Assembly (NCBI GenBank): GCA_905480595.1
Contig: CAJQQY010000001.1
Location: 1 to 62,147 of the forward strand
Direction: 5' to 3'
Source: an uncultured Saprospiraceae bacterium
GTDB lineage: Bacteria; Bacteroidota; Bacteroidia; Chitinophagales; Saprospiraceae
Length of the DNA stretch: 62,147 nucleotides
Shown here one piece after another: positions 16,533-26,800 of the stretch. The notes beneath the pieces were generated by a model that was not told the origin of the DNA, made no database searches, and saw nothing but the letters and a program-made list of their open reading frames with translations. The position numbers and the translations under genes were made by a program. How positions within the stretch are numbered: position 1 is the first letter of the stretch; every line of letters begins with the position of its first letter.

Positions 16533-16637
16533 AATTTTCTTATGGTATAATAAGCTTAAGCTTAATCAAATGTAATTTTTTTTCATATAAAGCGAATAAA
16601 TGCTATTGAAAAATTTAGTATATGATTTGTTGAATTC

Positions 16638-16976
16638 TTAAGCTGCTAACTCTTCTACCAATCTTGAAATCTGATTTAATCGATCAGCGTCCAAAGAGTA
16701 GTAAATGAATTTTCCTTGTCTATCTGTAGCTACAACTCCTGCTCTTCTAAGGATAGCTAAATGTTGAGATGCAACTGATTGTTCTAATCTTAATTTGATG
16801 TAGATGTCAGTCACAGTCATCTTAGAATTTTCTTCCAACAAGTCAATAATTTTTTGACGTAATTTGTGGTTAACTGCTCGTAAAACTAGGACAGCTTTGC
16901 GTAATTCAGAATAGTCTAACTGGATGTCTTTTTTCCCTTTTTTTAGAATGACAGTTTCATTCTTTTGCTTTCTCAT
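16638..16976 (-). CDS. ArsR/SmtB-type winged-helix regulator, copy 2
   Basis: A 112-residue paralogue of the preceding regulator: VLRAVNHKLRQKIIDLLEEN, LRLEQSVASQHLAILRRAGVV (recognition helix), DRQGKFIYYSLD (wing). It has no cysteines at the usual metal-sensing positions. A basic N-terminal stretch (KKGKKD) replaces the shorter one of copy 1. A -7 element and a pair of direct repeats lie in its leader. Each copy has its own promoter and terminator, so the pair is not an operon. Confidence 0.85.
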   Translation of the reverse strand: MRKQKNETVILKKGKKDIQLDYSELRKAVLVLRAVNHKLRQKIIDLLEENSKMTVTDIYIKLRLEQSVASQHLAILRRAGVVATDRQGKFIYYSLDADRLNQISRLVEELAA

Positions 16977-17008
16977 ATTAATATGTTTTTTTGATTAAAA
17001 AATATTAC

Positions 17009-17044
17009 TCATAGTATAAAATCAAAATGTAAAATTCATAGTAT
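17009..17044. promoter_or_regulatory. Direct repeats in the leader of the second ArsR gene, candidate operator
   Basis: TCATAGTAT occurs at 17009-17017 and 17036-17044, 27 bp apart, between the ArsR start codon and a -7 element (TATTTTTG on the minus strand, 17079-17086). The spacing puts the copies nearly 2.5 helical turns apart. Binding by ArsR is inference. Confidence 0.4.
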
Positions 17045-17217
17045 TAATCTGTTATATATCTATATACTATTTTGATGCCAAAAATAATATATAAGTATAT
17101 CTTGTAAGATATAAAGTATCTGATTATTAACAAAAAATAAAAGTGGAATTTAGTGAATAAATAAAATTCACCATTTGTCTTAAAAGCTTAAAAGTCAAGT
17201 AATTAGCTCGATAAGTT

Positions 17218-17901
17218 TTACAAAATCTTTCTAGGAATTGTGATGTTTGGAGATTTGTAATAAAGCGGAGAAAAGTAAGCTACATCACAAAATTTACCTT
17301 CATCAAAATATTTTTTTGCCAAGAAACTAAGGTGTTTTGCGGAGCAAATTATTGGGCTGAATTTAGCGAAAGAAGAGGTCAAAAGTGGTTTACATTTCTC
17401 AGCTCCATTTCCACAAAAAATGATTGTTTCTTCTTTAGAAAAAATGTCTTCAAATGCATTAGTCTCAACGATTAATGCATTGACTGATTGCTCTTCTTCA
17501 TTTTGTAAATTATACATTGCGGTATACACTTCCATGCGCCTTGCATCAATCATCGGACAATAGTGAACATCTTGTTTTTCTTCGTTGGCACAAGCCCAAG
17601 CAAGTGCTTCTAAAGTATCAATGGCAATCATTGGTTTATCTAGTGCATAACAAATTCCTTTGGCGACAGAAACGCCTATTCGAAGGCCTGTGTATGAGCC
17701 TGGTCCTTGGCTAAGAGCAACAGCATCGAGGTCATTAAGGGTTAGATTTACTTCATCCAAACATTTTTGTATGAGTATTGTTAGGGTGGAGGCATGACTA
17801 AATCCTTTGTCTGTTTCTGCCAAGGCTATTGTCTTTCCTTCATGACTTAAACTCACGGAGCAAATTTCTGTAGCAGTTTCGATGCAAAGTATTTTTGTCA
17901 T
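17218..17901 (-). CDS. tsaB: tRNA threonylcarbamoyladenosine biosynthesis protein TsaB
   Basis: A 227-residue ASKHA-fold protein that partners TsaD in transferring the threonylcarbamoyl group to A37 of ANN-decoding tRNAs. Visible motifs: ILCIETATEICSVSL at the N-terminus, ALSQGPGSYTGLRIGVSVAKGICYAL (too long to quote whole; residues about 63-88), the AWACANE region, and PMIDARRMEVYTAMY. Length is normal for TsaB. A terminator separates it from the upstream ctpA-type gene, so it is probably transcribed alone. Confidence 0.93.
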   Translation of the reverse strand: MTKILCIETATEICSVSLSHEGKTIALAETDKGFSHASTLTILIQKCLDEVNLTLNDLDAVALSQGPGSYTGLRIGVSVAKGICYALDKPMIAIDTLEALAWACANEEKQDVHYCPMIDARRMEVYTAMYNLQNEEEQSVNALIVETNAFEDIFSKEETIIFCGNGAEKCKPLLTSSFAKFSPIICSAKHLSFLAKKYFDEGKFCDVAYFSPLYYKSPNITIPRKIL

Positions 17902-17978
17902 TTGTAAACGTATTGTTATAGTTTTGTAAATTGGTTAACCAGAGAATCGGTAGATTAGGTAGATGATTAACCAATAAT

Positions 17979-18018
17979 AAAAAAGCGGCTCAAAAATATA
18001 AATTTTGAGCCGCTTTTT
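17979..18018 (-). terminator. Terminator of the C-terminal processing peptidase gene
   Basis: AAAAAGCGGCTCAAAA pairs with TTTTGAGCCGCTTTTT (arms about 17980-17995 and 18003-18018), ending in a T-run on the minus strand. Confidence 0.9.
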
Positions 18019-18044
18019 ATTGCAGTTATTTAAAAGCTTTTTGC

Positions 18045-19688
18045 TTATTTATTTTTTAAAAGATCATTGTACTTTTTTTGATCTCTTAAAATAGTAATCG
18101 CATCTTTGATTTCTTGATCGTTTTTCAATCCCATTTGGATTTTTCCTTTTTGGTAATAGTAACGACTTACAATTTCTTTTTCAATTTCGTTGATGATCGC
18201 TTCCTTGTGCTGCTCCAAATCATTCTTCTTTTCTTTTTTTATTTTAGCTTTCATACTAGTAATGTCACTTTCGATAGACGCCAAAAGTTTTTCTTTTTTT
18301 GCTTGCTTGATCCAAGCTTTCATCATTTTTTCACTTTGAGTTTCGTACTCAAAATTCGTATCAGCAAGGAATTTCACAAAACTATCAAAAGCTGTAAACT
18401 CAAATTCTTCAACAGTTCCAATCTTTTCATTCTTAATAGCGAATTGAGTAGCAAAATCGAAAATCGCATTTTCTTTCAATAAGCTTTTGATGATACTCAC
18501 ATCACTTGGGCTTTCTAATGCTAAGTCTGGTTTTACGCCTCCCCCATCAAGAACTTTTCTTCCATTTCGAGTAGTAAACTCTGCTCGAAGTGAATCTGCT
18601 ATATCTACAGGCTCACCATTTTTATATTCAACACCTTGAATACATCTTCCACTTGGAATGTAATATTTAGCAGTAGTCATTTTTACTCTAGAGTTGTAAC
18701 CTACGTCACGAGTATTTTGAACAAGCCCTTTTCCGTAAGATCGTTGACCAACTAAAACTCCGCGATCTAAATCTTGCAGCACACCTGAAACAATTTCAGA
18801 AGCAGAAGCAGAACCTTTGTCAATCAAAACCGCTAATGGAATTTCAGGATCTACAGGTCTATTTAAAGTTTTAAAACTTCTGTCCCAATCAACCACTTTT
18901 CCTTTTGTAGAAACCACCATTTCACCTTTAGGAATAAATACATTAGAAACATTAACTGCTTCAGTCAATAATCCTCCTCCATTTCCTCGAAGGTCAAAAA
19001 TGACTCCTTTCAAGTTTGGATTTTCTTCTTTTAATTTTTTCAAAGCATCTCCTACATTTTTCCCAGCATCTCTAGTAAATGTAGTCAATGTCAAATATCC
19101 AATATCATCACTTACCATTGAATGGTAAGGTACATTTGGAACTTTTACTTCATCACGAGTCAATGAAATTTTCATTTCACCCTCAGTTCCAGGTCGCTCG
19201 ATAGTCAAAACTACTTCCGTCCCAGGGAAACCTTTAAGGAAATCCATGATATCACCTGAAGTTTTTCCTTTGGCAGATTTGCCATCAATGGCTTTGATCA
19301 CATCACCAGCTTTCAATCCAGCTTTTTGTGCAGGACAATTATCATAAGGTTCTGTGATGGTAATATAATCTCCTATTCGCTTGATGATGGCACCAATTCC
19401 GTTATATTTTCCTTCTGTGATATATCTAAAACCTTCGATTTCAGACTCAGAAATATAGTTGGTATAAGGATCTAAAGATTCCAACATCGCGTCTACACCC
19501 GTTCGCATCAACTTGGCAGGATCTAAATCATCTACGTAGTACGTATTGATTTCTTTATAAAGATTAGTGAAGATTTCTATGTTTTTAGAAATTTCAAAAT
19601 ATTTGCCATTTCGTGAATGATCTGCTTTGGTTGCCATTCCAAGGAAGGCTATGGCAAAAACTACTGCTATTTTTGTGATTTGTCTCAT
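18045..19688 (-). CDS. S41 family C-terminal processing peptidase
   Basis: A 547-residue exported serine protease. The N-terminal signal-anchor (about 3-20) is followed by a helical region, a PDZ domain (about 85-175, with KYNGIGAII and KAGLKAGDVIKAIDG), and the S41 catalytic core with DLRGNGGG. The Ser-Lys dyad is S295 in GSASASE and K320 in RSYGKG, 25 residues apart as in Prc/CtpA. These enzymes degrade or process periplasmic proteins at their C-termini. The lysine- and glutamate-rich C-terminal domain (about 430-547) is typical of the Bacteroidota form. Monocistronic. Confidence 0.93.
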   Translation of the reverse strand: MRQITKIAVVFAIAFLGMATKADHSRNGKYFEISKNIEIFTNLYKEINTYYVDDLDPAKLMRTGVDAMLESLDPYTNYISESEIEGFRYITEGKYNGIGAIIKRIGDYITITEPYDNCPAQKAGLKAGDVIKAIDGKSAKGKTSGDIMDFLKGFPGTEVVLTIERPGTEGEMKISLTRDEVKVPNVPYHSMVSDDIGYLTLTTFTRDAGKNVGDALKKLKEENPNLKGVIFDLRGNGGGLLTEAVNVSNVFIPKGEMVVSTKGKVVDWDRSFKTLNRPVDPEIPLAVLIDKGSASASEIVSGVLQDLDRGVLVGQRSYGKGLVQNTRDVGYNSRVKMTTAKYYIPSGRCIQGVEYKNGEPVDIADSLRAEFTTRNGRKVLDGGGVKPDLALESPSDVSIIKSLLKENAIFDFATQFAIKNEKIGTVEEFEFTAFDSFVKFLADTNFEYETQSEKMMKAWIKQAKKEKLLASIESDITSMKAKIKKEKKNDLEQHKEAIINEIEKEIVSRYYYQKGKIQMGLKNDQEIKDAITILRDQKKYNDLLKNK

Positions 19689-19937
19689 GGCTGAGTTTTC
19701 GTAAATTTTATGAATTAATTCTATAGAAAAGAACGTGTAAAGGTTCGTTTTAATTTTAGGCTTATCTTACTTTAAAATAAAGGTAAATAATTTATCACAT
19801 GTAAACCACTTATAATCAATTGGAAAATGATAGTGATTTGACATGTAGGAGGAAGTTGAGGGGAAACATGACGGTAATTAATAATAAAAACAATGCCAAG
19901 GAAATAATAATATGTAGTAGAACCAAAAATTCTACGA

Positions 19938-20699
19938 TTACTCAAGGAATTGTTCTAATATTTCAAGCAACTCTCTCGGTGCCTCGGCATGAACCCAATG
20001 CCCTACATTTTCAATTGTTTCTAATTCTGCATTTGGGAAAAAATGTTTTGTTGTTTCAAAATTAGTTTCAGTTATATATTTCGAAAGACCTCCTTTTGCA
20101 AAAAGGGTTGCGCCGTCAAAAATCTCTTCCCCTTCTATTTTTGATAAAATGGCTTGATAGTTTTGATAAATAACAGATAAATTCATTTTCCAAACATATT
20201 TCCCTGCTTTATTTCGAGTGAGATTTTTTAATAAGAATTGACGGACTCCAGAATCTTTAATTTGAGCTTCTAAAAAAGCATCTGCTTCTTTTCGACTTTC
20301 AGTTTTATCTAAATCTAAACCTAGTAAGGCATTGAATATGACTTCATGGCCACCTTTATAATTTTCATTAGCAATATCCACTATCACTAATTTTTCAATC
20401 ATGTCAGGGTGATCTAGAGCAAATTGCATGGCTACTTTTCCTCCCATCGAATGACCAATGATTCGTGCAGAATATATCCAATGACTTTCCATGAAATCCT
20501 TCAAATCTTCTGCCATCACTTTATAATTGAACTCATCATCATGAGGTGAACGTCCATGATTGCGTAAGTCAAGGATATAAACAGAGTAATTTTCAGCTAA
20601 TTTTTTAGCAAGTGTTTGCCAATTATCAGAGGTGCCAAACAATCCATGCAAAATAATCACAGGATCTCCCTGACCGAATTCTTTATAATTCAATTCCAT
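19938..20699 (-). CDS. Alpha/beta hydrolase, YbfF-like esterase
   Basis: A 253-residue soluble hydrolase. The raw frame opens at TTG 20705, but ATG 20699 (MELNYKEFG) is the likely start. Motifs: oxyanion HGLFGTSDNW, LDLRNHGRSPH, nucleophile elbow GHSMGG (S84), the acid region VDIANENY, and the C-terminal histidine in NVGHWVHAEAP. The arrangement matches YbfF/acyl-ester hydrolases. Substrate unknown. It is divergent from the alpha-solenoid gene at 20886. Confidence 0.88.
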   Translation of the reverse strand: MELNYKEFGQGDPVIILHGLFGTSDNWQTLAKKLAENYSVYILDLRNHGRSPHDDEFNYKVMAEDLKDFMESHWIYSARIIGHSMGGKVAMQFALDHPDMIEKLVIVDIANENYKGGHEVIFNALLGLDLDKTESRKEADAFLEAQIKDSGVRQFLLKNLTRNKAGKYVWKMNLSVIYQNYQAILSKIEGEEIFDGATLFAKGGLSKYITETNFETTKHFFPNAELETIENVGHWVHAEAPRELLEILEQFLE

Positions 20700-20885
20700 T
20701 TTCAATTATTTAAAGTTGAAATTCAGTTAGTGAAACATATTTTTAGAAAAAAGGTTAAAAATGCCACCTTCAAACGTTCTTATGTCAGATTTCTAATTTT
20801 TATTTTTTTACAAAATCTATAGCCTCTTTTATCTGATATTCGAGACAGAGTTATTATTTTTAGTTTTTACAAGCTCAAATCTAAG

Positions 20886-22433
20886 ATGCCTAAAACACCA
20901 TCAAACAAGTTATTCAATCTTATCAATTCATTGAGTGGTTCTGAAAAGCGCTACTTCAAACTGTTCGTGAATAAGAATCAGAGGAGCAAGGATAATAAAT
21001 ATATTTTATTATTTGATGCAGTTGATGCTCAAGATATTTCGAATGATGAGGCATTACGAAAAATAATCTACCCTAATCAAGAGATTCAGAGTCGAAAATT
21101 TTCTGAACTAAAAAATTATTTATATGAACTGATTCTTAAAAGTATGCAAGGATTCGATGAGAAAACTTCCATTGAATATAAGCTAAAAGGTATGTTGCTC
21201 AACATCAAAGTTTTATTCAAAAGATCGCATTTTGAGGATTGTATTGAAATGATGAATAAGGCAAAAAAAATGGCAGCAAAATATGAAGCATTCGAGCATA
21301 ATTTGGAATTATTAGCTTGGGAAAAAAAGATTGCTTATGCAAAGATCGATGTCAATTTTATGGATAAAGAATTGGATCGAATTCAAGCAGAAGAAAAAAA
21401 CTGTTTGAACCAACTCGCCGAACTGTCTACGTATAGAAATATTTTTTTTAAAGTACTTATTCGAAGCAAACAAGATGCACTTTTGCGAAGCAAAGAAAAA
21501 GTAAATGAGATGCATGAATTAGTTAAGCACTCCCTAATGCAAGATGTCAGTCAAGCCAATTCTCATAGAGGTAGAGTAGTTTTTTATCGAACTAAAAGCA
21601 TTTATTATTATGCAATTTTGAACTATGAAAATTTCCATTTTTATAGCGAGAAGTTGCTTGAGGAAATGGAAGCATATCCACATATGTTGCAAGAAGATGT
21701 GTCAGAATATATTTCTGCTTTGAGCAATTTTACCTACAGTTGTACAATATTGAACAAATACGATAAAGTCAATGAATGTTTAGATAAGTTTTTAAAAATT
21801 AAAACATTAACGTATGATGATAATTTGAAAATACATAGACAATATTATCAAAATAAATTTAATGTTTGTATTAAGATGGGAACTTTTGAAGAAGGAGTGG
21901 AGGCTATGGGAAACCATTTAAGAGATGTAGAGAAATTTGACCAAGATGCTTTTGAGAGAAGCTCATTTTACTTGAGTTATTTCTATATTTATTTTGGAGC
22001 AGGAGATTATGACAAAGCACTTGAGTACTTAAATCAATTGCTGAATTTACCCAAAACAACAGAGCGCGAAGACATTCAAAGTCTTGCTCGTATTTTGAAT
22101 TTAATCATTCATTTTGAAATTGGAAATACCTTGTTATTGGAATCACTTTTACGATCTACTTATCGCTTTTTGAGTAAACGAAATAGATTGTTTGGATTTG
22201 AAAAAAGTGTTTTAGGATTTATCCAAAAATCAGGGAAGTTGCGTACGGCAAAGGAGTTGAGAGAGGCTTTTGTCGATCTTAAAAAAGAGTTCGAAAACCT
22301 ATCTCAAAACCCTTCCGAAAATGCGATGCTAAGATATTTTAATTTTACAGCTTGGTTAGAAAGTAAAATTGAAAATAAGACATTTGCAGAAGCTGTAAGG
22401 AATCATTATTTAAAAGAGATTGCTAAGGTGTGA
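20886..22433 (+). CDS. Alpha-solenoid (TPR-like) protein of unknown function
   Basis: A 515-residue, entirely helical, lysine- and glutamate-rich cytoplasmic protein with no signal peptide. It starts MPKTPSNKLFNLINSLSGSEKRYFKLF, a segment I associate with a multi-copy Saprospiria/Bacteroidota family without an assigned function (only this opening is recognisable). TPR-like helix pairs are seen around residues 365-400 (YFGAGDYDKALEYLNQLL). No catalytic motif is visible. The last 11 bp overlap the 3' end of the small minus-strand RiPP-like gene. Confidence 0.75.
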   Translation: MPKTPSNKLFNLINSLSGSEKRYFKLFVNKNQRSKDNKYILLFDAVDAQDISNDEALRKIIYPNQEIQSRKFSELKNYLYELILKSMQGFDEKTSIEYKLKGMLLNIKVLFKRSHFEDCIEMMNKAKKMAAKYEAFEHNLELLAWEKKIAYAKIDVNFMDKELDRIQAEEKNCLNQLAELSTYRNIFFKVLIRSKQDALLRSKEKVNEMHELVKHSLMQDVSQANSHRGRVVFYRTKSIYYYAILNYENFHFYSEKLLEEMEAYPHMLQEDVSEYISALSNFTYSCTILNKYDKVNECLDKFLKIKTLTYDDNLKIHRQYYQNKFNVCIKMGTFEEGVEAMGNHLRDVEKFDQDAFERSSFYLSYFYIYFGAGDYDKALEYLNQLLNLPKTTEREDIQSLARILNLIIHFEIGNTLLLESLLRSTYRFLSKRNRLFGFEKSVLGFIQKSGKLRTAKELREAFVDLKKEFENLSQNPSENAMLRYFNFTAWLESKIENKTFAEAVRNHYLKEIAKV

Positions 22434-22641
22434 AATCACTACAATCTTTTGTCGTTGTCAGTCTGATATCTACAATAGTATCAGCAATCCAAGTTCCACT
22501 AGGAGCGATTTTAATTCTTCCACCATTATTTGAGTCATTATTACGAATATGTCCACCTCTAGTAGATTTTTTTCCATTGGTATTAATTTCTACTACTGAG
22601 CTTTTTACTTTTAATTCTGAGAGTGTAATTTTTTTTGACAT
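22423..22641 (-). CDS. Orphan RiPP precursor-like peptide, class I lanthipeptide (pinensin-type) leader
   Basis: A 72-residue peptide. The first part, MSKKITLSELKVKSSV, resembles the leader of Bacteroidota class I lanthipeptide precursors (KLxLxxLKVxSFVT pattern). It is followed by KKSTRGG, a double-glycine cleavage-like site at residues 29-30. The predicted core (31-72) has many Thr, Ser and Asn, a GGRIKIAPSG segment and one cysteine (C67, TTTKDCSDF), so at most one thioether ring could form. No LanB, LanC, radical-SAM enzyme or peptidase-transporter is encoded in this window. The 3' end overlaps the 3' end of the convergent solenoid gene by 11 bp. Leader similarity is from memory; maturation is speculative. 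Confidence 0.6.
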   Translation of the reverse strand: MSKKITLSELKVKSSVVEINTNGKKSTRGGHIRNNDSNNGGRIKIAPSGTWIADTIVDIRLTTTKDCSDFTP

Positions 22642-22969
22642 AACAGATAAATTTGAGCATGAATAATCAAAATAGATTCCTTTAAGTTAAGTTAAAAAGC
22701 TGTTCAAATGAAGCCACAAAATGCTTAAAAGTCAGATTTCTAACCGTTAGATAATTATCAAGGAGAACAATTTTATTCTAAGATAGGTTAATTCAAAAAG
22801 AATGACAAAGGACAAAAAAGCTTCTGTCAGGAAGACTACTTATCATTCGTCGTTTATTTTTATTAATTCGTAAATAAAAATGAAATATTCTATTCAAAAA
22901 AAACGTCATTTGTAACAGATTTTAAAATCTAATATTTTTTGATCACATCAACTAAATTCAAAATTTAAT
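22642..22969. other. Intergenic region between divergent genes
   Basis: 328 bp, AT-rich, with the promoter of the LolA-like gene (22909-22941). The 23-codon frame at 22802-22873 has no support. I find no clear promoter for the small minus-strand gene. Confidence 0.6.
22909..22941 (+). promoter_or_regulatory. Candidate promoter of the LolA-like gene
   Basis: TTTG (22909-22912), 20 nt, TATTTTTTG (22933-22941; one base longer than TAnnTTTG). It sits about 28 bp before ATG 22970. Confidence 0.45.
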
Positions 22970-23731
22970 ATGAAAAAGCTTACACAAATTTTTAGCATTT
23001 TAATGCTTTCATTTTTAACAGTAACAGCCACTCAAGCTCAAGATGTTTCGCTTGATGATATTTTGAAAAATTACTTTGAAAATATAGGAGGAGAAGATGA
23101 ATGGAAAAAAATAAAATCCATGACCATAAAGGGAAAAACTTCTGCTCAAGGAATGACTATGCCGATTACCATTCAATCCATGTCTCCTGCGTATTTTAAA
23201 ATGGAAATGGATTTTCAAGGAAAAAAATTCATTACAGCATATAATGGAGAAACAGCTTGGACGTTGAATCCTTTTATGGGTGGGAGTGAACCAACTAAAA
23301 TGGATGAAGAAGGGACGAAGTCAATGAGTAAACAAAAATTCCAAGATGAATTTATTGATTATAAAGAGAAAGGGCATGAAATAGAATTAGCGGGAACAGA
23401 GGAAGTAGATGGAACTGAAACGTACAAAGTTAAAATGACTAAAAAAGATGGAGATGTAGTTTTCTACTTTTTTGAAACTGAAAACTATGTTCCAATTATG
23501 ATTCGTTCATTAATGGATTCTGGTCCGATGAAAGGACAATCTATAGAAACATTTATGAGTGATTATCAAGAAGTAGATGGATTGATGGTTGCGTTTACAA
23601 CTGAGCAAAAAATGGGAGGAAATCCTGTTTTCTCCATGACTGCAGAAAAGATTATGTTCAATGATGAAGATATCGAAGTTGATGTATTTGCTTTTCCTGG
23701 AGAAGAGGAGAAAGAAGAAGAAAAAAATTAA
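22970..23731 (+). CDS. Exported LolA/LppX-like protein
   Basis: A 253-residue secreted protein with signal peptide (about 1-23, ending TQAQ). The body begins DVSLDDILKNYFENIGGEDEWKKI and continues with the repeated strand pattern of outer-membrane lipoprotein-sorting-like proteins (KIKSMTIKGKTSAQGM, AYFKMEMDFQGKKFITAYNGETAW, SDYQEVDGLMVAFTTEQ; short pieces). The fold is the half-barrel seen in LolA, which binds lipid. The C-terminus is strongly acidic (EEEKEEE). It is followed by a terminator, so it is monocistronic. Substrate and role unknown. Confidence 0.75.
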   Translation: MKKLTQIFSILMLSFLTVTATQAQDVSLDDILKNYFENIGGEDEWKKIKSMTIKGKTSAQGMTMPITIQSMSPAYFKMEMDFQGKKFITAYNGETAWTLNPFMGGSEPTKMDEEGTKSMSKQKFQDEFIDYKEKGHEIELAGTEEVDGTETYKVKMTKKDGDVVFYFFETENYVPIMIRSLMDSGPMKGQSIETFMSDYQEVDGLMVAFTTEQKMGGNPVFSMTAEKIMFNDEDIEVDVFAFPGEEEKEEEKN

Positions 23732-23749
23732 GATCAAATCAAATCATAA

Positions 23750-23790
23750 AAGGCCTGTTCGAAACTAAGTTTCCAACGGGTCTTTTTTTT
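23750..23790 (+). terminator. Terminator of the LolA-like gene
   Basis: AGGCCTGTT (about 23751) pairs with AACGGGTCT through G-U pairs, with an inner GAAACT/AGTTTC stem, then eight T residues. Confidence 0.75.
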
Positions 23791-23843
23791 AGAGAAATTT
23801 ATGTTATTTTTCAACTAAATCAAATCGAAAAAATCAAATAGTA

Positions 23844-26800
23844 ATGAAACCCATATTTTACACCTTTTTAACTACACTTCTTTTCTTTTCATTTTCCAAT
23901 AATAGTTTTTCTCAAGATGAGGCAATCAAAGTTTCTTTTGGAAGCATGAGTGCACGAAGCATTGGTCCAGCTGTGATGAGTGGCCGATTAACTACATTGG
24001 ATGCGGTGGAAAGTGATCCTCAAGTTTTATATGTTGGTGCTGCGAATGGTGGAGTTTGGAAATCGAATAGTGCAGGGACAACTTTTCGTCCAGTTTTTGA
24101 TGAACATACTCAATCGATTGGAGCAATCGCAATTGACCAAAAATCTCCTAATACAGTTTGGGTTGGAACAGGTGAACCATGGACTCGAAATAGTATTTCG
24201 TACGGAGATGGAATTTATAAATCAACGAACGGAGGGAGTACGTGGAAAAATATGGGCTTGAAAAATACGGAGCGAATTTCAAAAATTCAAGTTCACCCAA
24301 AGAATTCAAATATCATTTACGTAGCAGCGCAAGGTCATCTTTGGAACGCACATGCAGATCGAGGTGTTTATAAAACAATGGATAGTGGGAAGACTTGGGA
24401 AAAGGTTTTATTCGTAGATGAAAATACAGGTTGTGCGGATTTGTCTTTGGATAAAAATAACCCAGATGTAATTTATGCGGCTATGTGGGATCATCGTCGA
24501 ACGCCTGATTTCTTTACTTCAGGAGGAAAAGGAAGTGGATTGTATAAATCAACTGATGGAGGAAAAACTTGGAATAAAATTCATAATGGTTTGCCAAAAG
24601 GAAACCTTGGAAGGATGGCAATCGAAGTTGCACCGTCTAATTCAAATGTACTTTACTCAACAATTGAGTGTGAGAAAAAAGAAGAAAAAGGGTTGTACAA
24701 ATCTGAAGATGCAGGTGCAACTTGGAAGCATGTTTCAAAAGATTTCAACACAACCGTTCGTCCATTTTATTTTTCAAGATTGGTAATTGATCCAACAGAT
24801 GAAAATACTATTTATAAATGTGGATTGAATTTGACGATAAGTAAAACGGGTGGAGATACTTGGCGAACCGCTGATCCAGGAAATATTCATTCCGATATTC
24901 ACGCAGTTTGGATTAATCCAAATAATACTAAACATGTTGTCATAGGAACAGATGGAGGAGGTTATCGTTCGTTGGACGGAGCTTATTCTTTTGAGATGTT
25001 TATGGATTTGCCGTTGTCGCAATTTTACCATATTAGTGTGGATGATGATAAGCCATATAATATTTATGGAGGATTGCAAGACAATGGATCTTGGGTAGGT
25101 CCTTCAGAGTCAGGTGGAGGAATTGAAAATAAAGATTGGTCATTCACGAATGGGGGAGATGGGTTTTATTCTTTCCGACATCCTACGGATAAAAATATTG
25201 TTTACTCTGAATCACAAGGAGGAAACATTGTTAGATATAATAAATCTGATGGCCAGCGAAAAGATATCAAACCACTTCCTAACGATGGCGATCCTGATTA
25301 TCGTTTCAATTGGAATGCACCAATGCATATCAGTCCAAACAATCCTGAGCGATTATATTTTGGAGCACAGTTTTTATTTAAAACAGAAAGTCGTGGAGAT
25401 GACTGGGATAAAATTTCTCCAGACTTAACAACCAATGATCCTCAACGACAACGTCAAAAAAAGTCAGGTGGACTTTCAATTGATAATTCAACAGCTGAAA
25501 ATAACACGACGATTTATGCGATAGGAGAATCTCCGTTGGATGAAAAAATAATTTGGGTTGGAACTGATGATGGATTAGTTCAAGTGACTTCTAATGGTGG
25601 AATGAAGTGGGAAGAAGTTTCTAAGAATATGCCGAGTTTACCAAAAGGACTTTGGGTAACTTCTGTAGAACCAAGTCACTTCGATAAAAATACAGCTTAC
25701 GTAACTATCGATGGTCACAAAAGTGGAGACTTAGGAAAGTACATTTTCAAAACTACTGATCTAGGTCGAACATGGAAATCTTTGGCTACGGAAACAATCG
25801 AAGGTTATGCTCATGTAATACGTGAAGATTTAAAATCTGAAAATTTATTGTTTTTAGGAACAGAAAGAGGTTTTTACATTTCAGTTGATGGAGGAGTAAG
25901 TTGGAAAAGATTTGAAAATCAAATGCCGAAAAATGGAGTGCGAGCAATCGTAGTTCATCCTAGAGAAGATGCAGTAATATTAGGGACACATGGGCGGGGA
26001 ATTTTTATCATAGATGATATCACTCCGCTTCGACAAATCACAAAAGATGTGGTGAAGTCGAAATTGCATTTTTTTGAAACCAAACCTACGTTGCTGAAAT
26101 TAGCAAAAGGAGGTGCTCCATTTGGAGGTGCTGGAAACTTCATTGGAGCCAATCCAAGAAATGTTGCTTATATCACGTACTACATGAAAAAGCGACACAC
26201 CTTTGGAAAAATGACTCTTGAAGTTTTTGATAAAGATGGAAAAATGATCAAAGATTTACCTGCTGGAAAAAGTGCAGGAGTAAATTTAGTGCCTCTTCCA
26301 GTTCGACTCAAAAGTCCAAAAGCAGCTCCAACAAATAATCGAATGGCATTGTTTGGATCTATCTTTCCACCTGCACTACCTGCAGGAGATTATACGGTGA
26401 AAATCAAAAAAGGAAAGGAGGTTTTTGAGACAAAAGTAAAATTAGCCTACGATCCAGATGCTAACTATTCAATTGTCGAGAGAGAAGCTCAGCATGAAAC
26501 TGCCATGAAATTATACACGATGACCAATGAGTTAGGTTATATGTATTATGCGATGCAGGACATGCATACACAAGCCACCGATTTGATGGTTAAAGCAAAG
26601 AAAAAGCAACTGAAGAAACGTATCAAACAAATGGCTGAAGATGTGGAAAAATACAAAGCATCGCTAGTTGCATTGGAAGGTGATTTTTACGTAGATGAAG
26701 GGGAAGCATTGCGAGAAGAGATTTCAACTTTGTTTTTAGGGGTTAGCCAATATCCAGGAAAACCTTCTTCGAGACAAATGGATAAGTTGGAGATTTTAAA

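Noticed and set aside
17009-17044. CRISPR-like repeats
   Set aside because: Only two copies of a 9-bp word; no array, no spacers and no cas gene.
22423-22641. A complete lanthipeptide biosynthetic cluster
   Set aside because: No LanB, LanC, LanT or radical-SAM gene occurs in the window, so only the precursor is claimed.
22802-22873. 23-codon frame in the region before the LolA-like gene
   Set aside because: Basic, low-complexity composition with no conserved feature or signal.
24001-25428. Several plus-strand frames inside the sortilin-type gene
   Set aside because: They are shadows in other frames of a strongly coding 1029-codon gene with clear BNR repeats.
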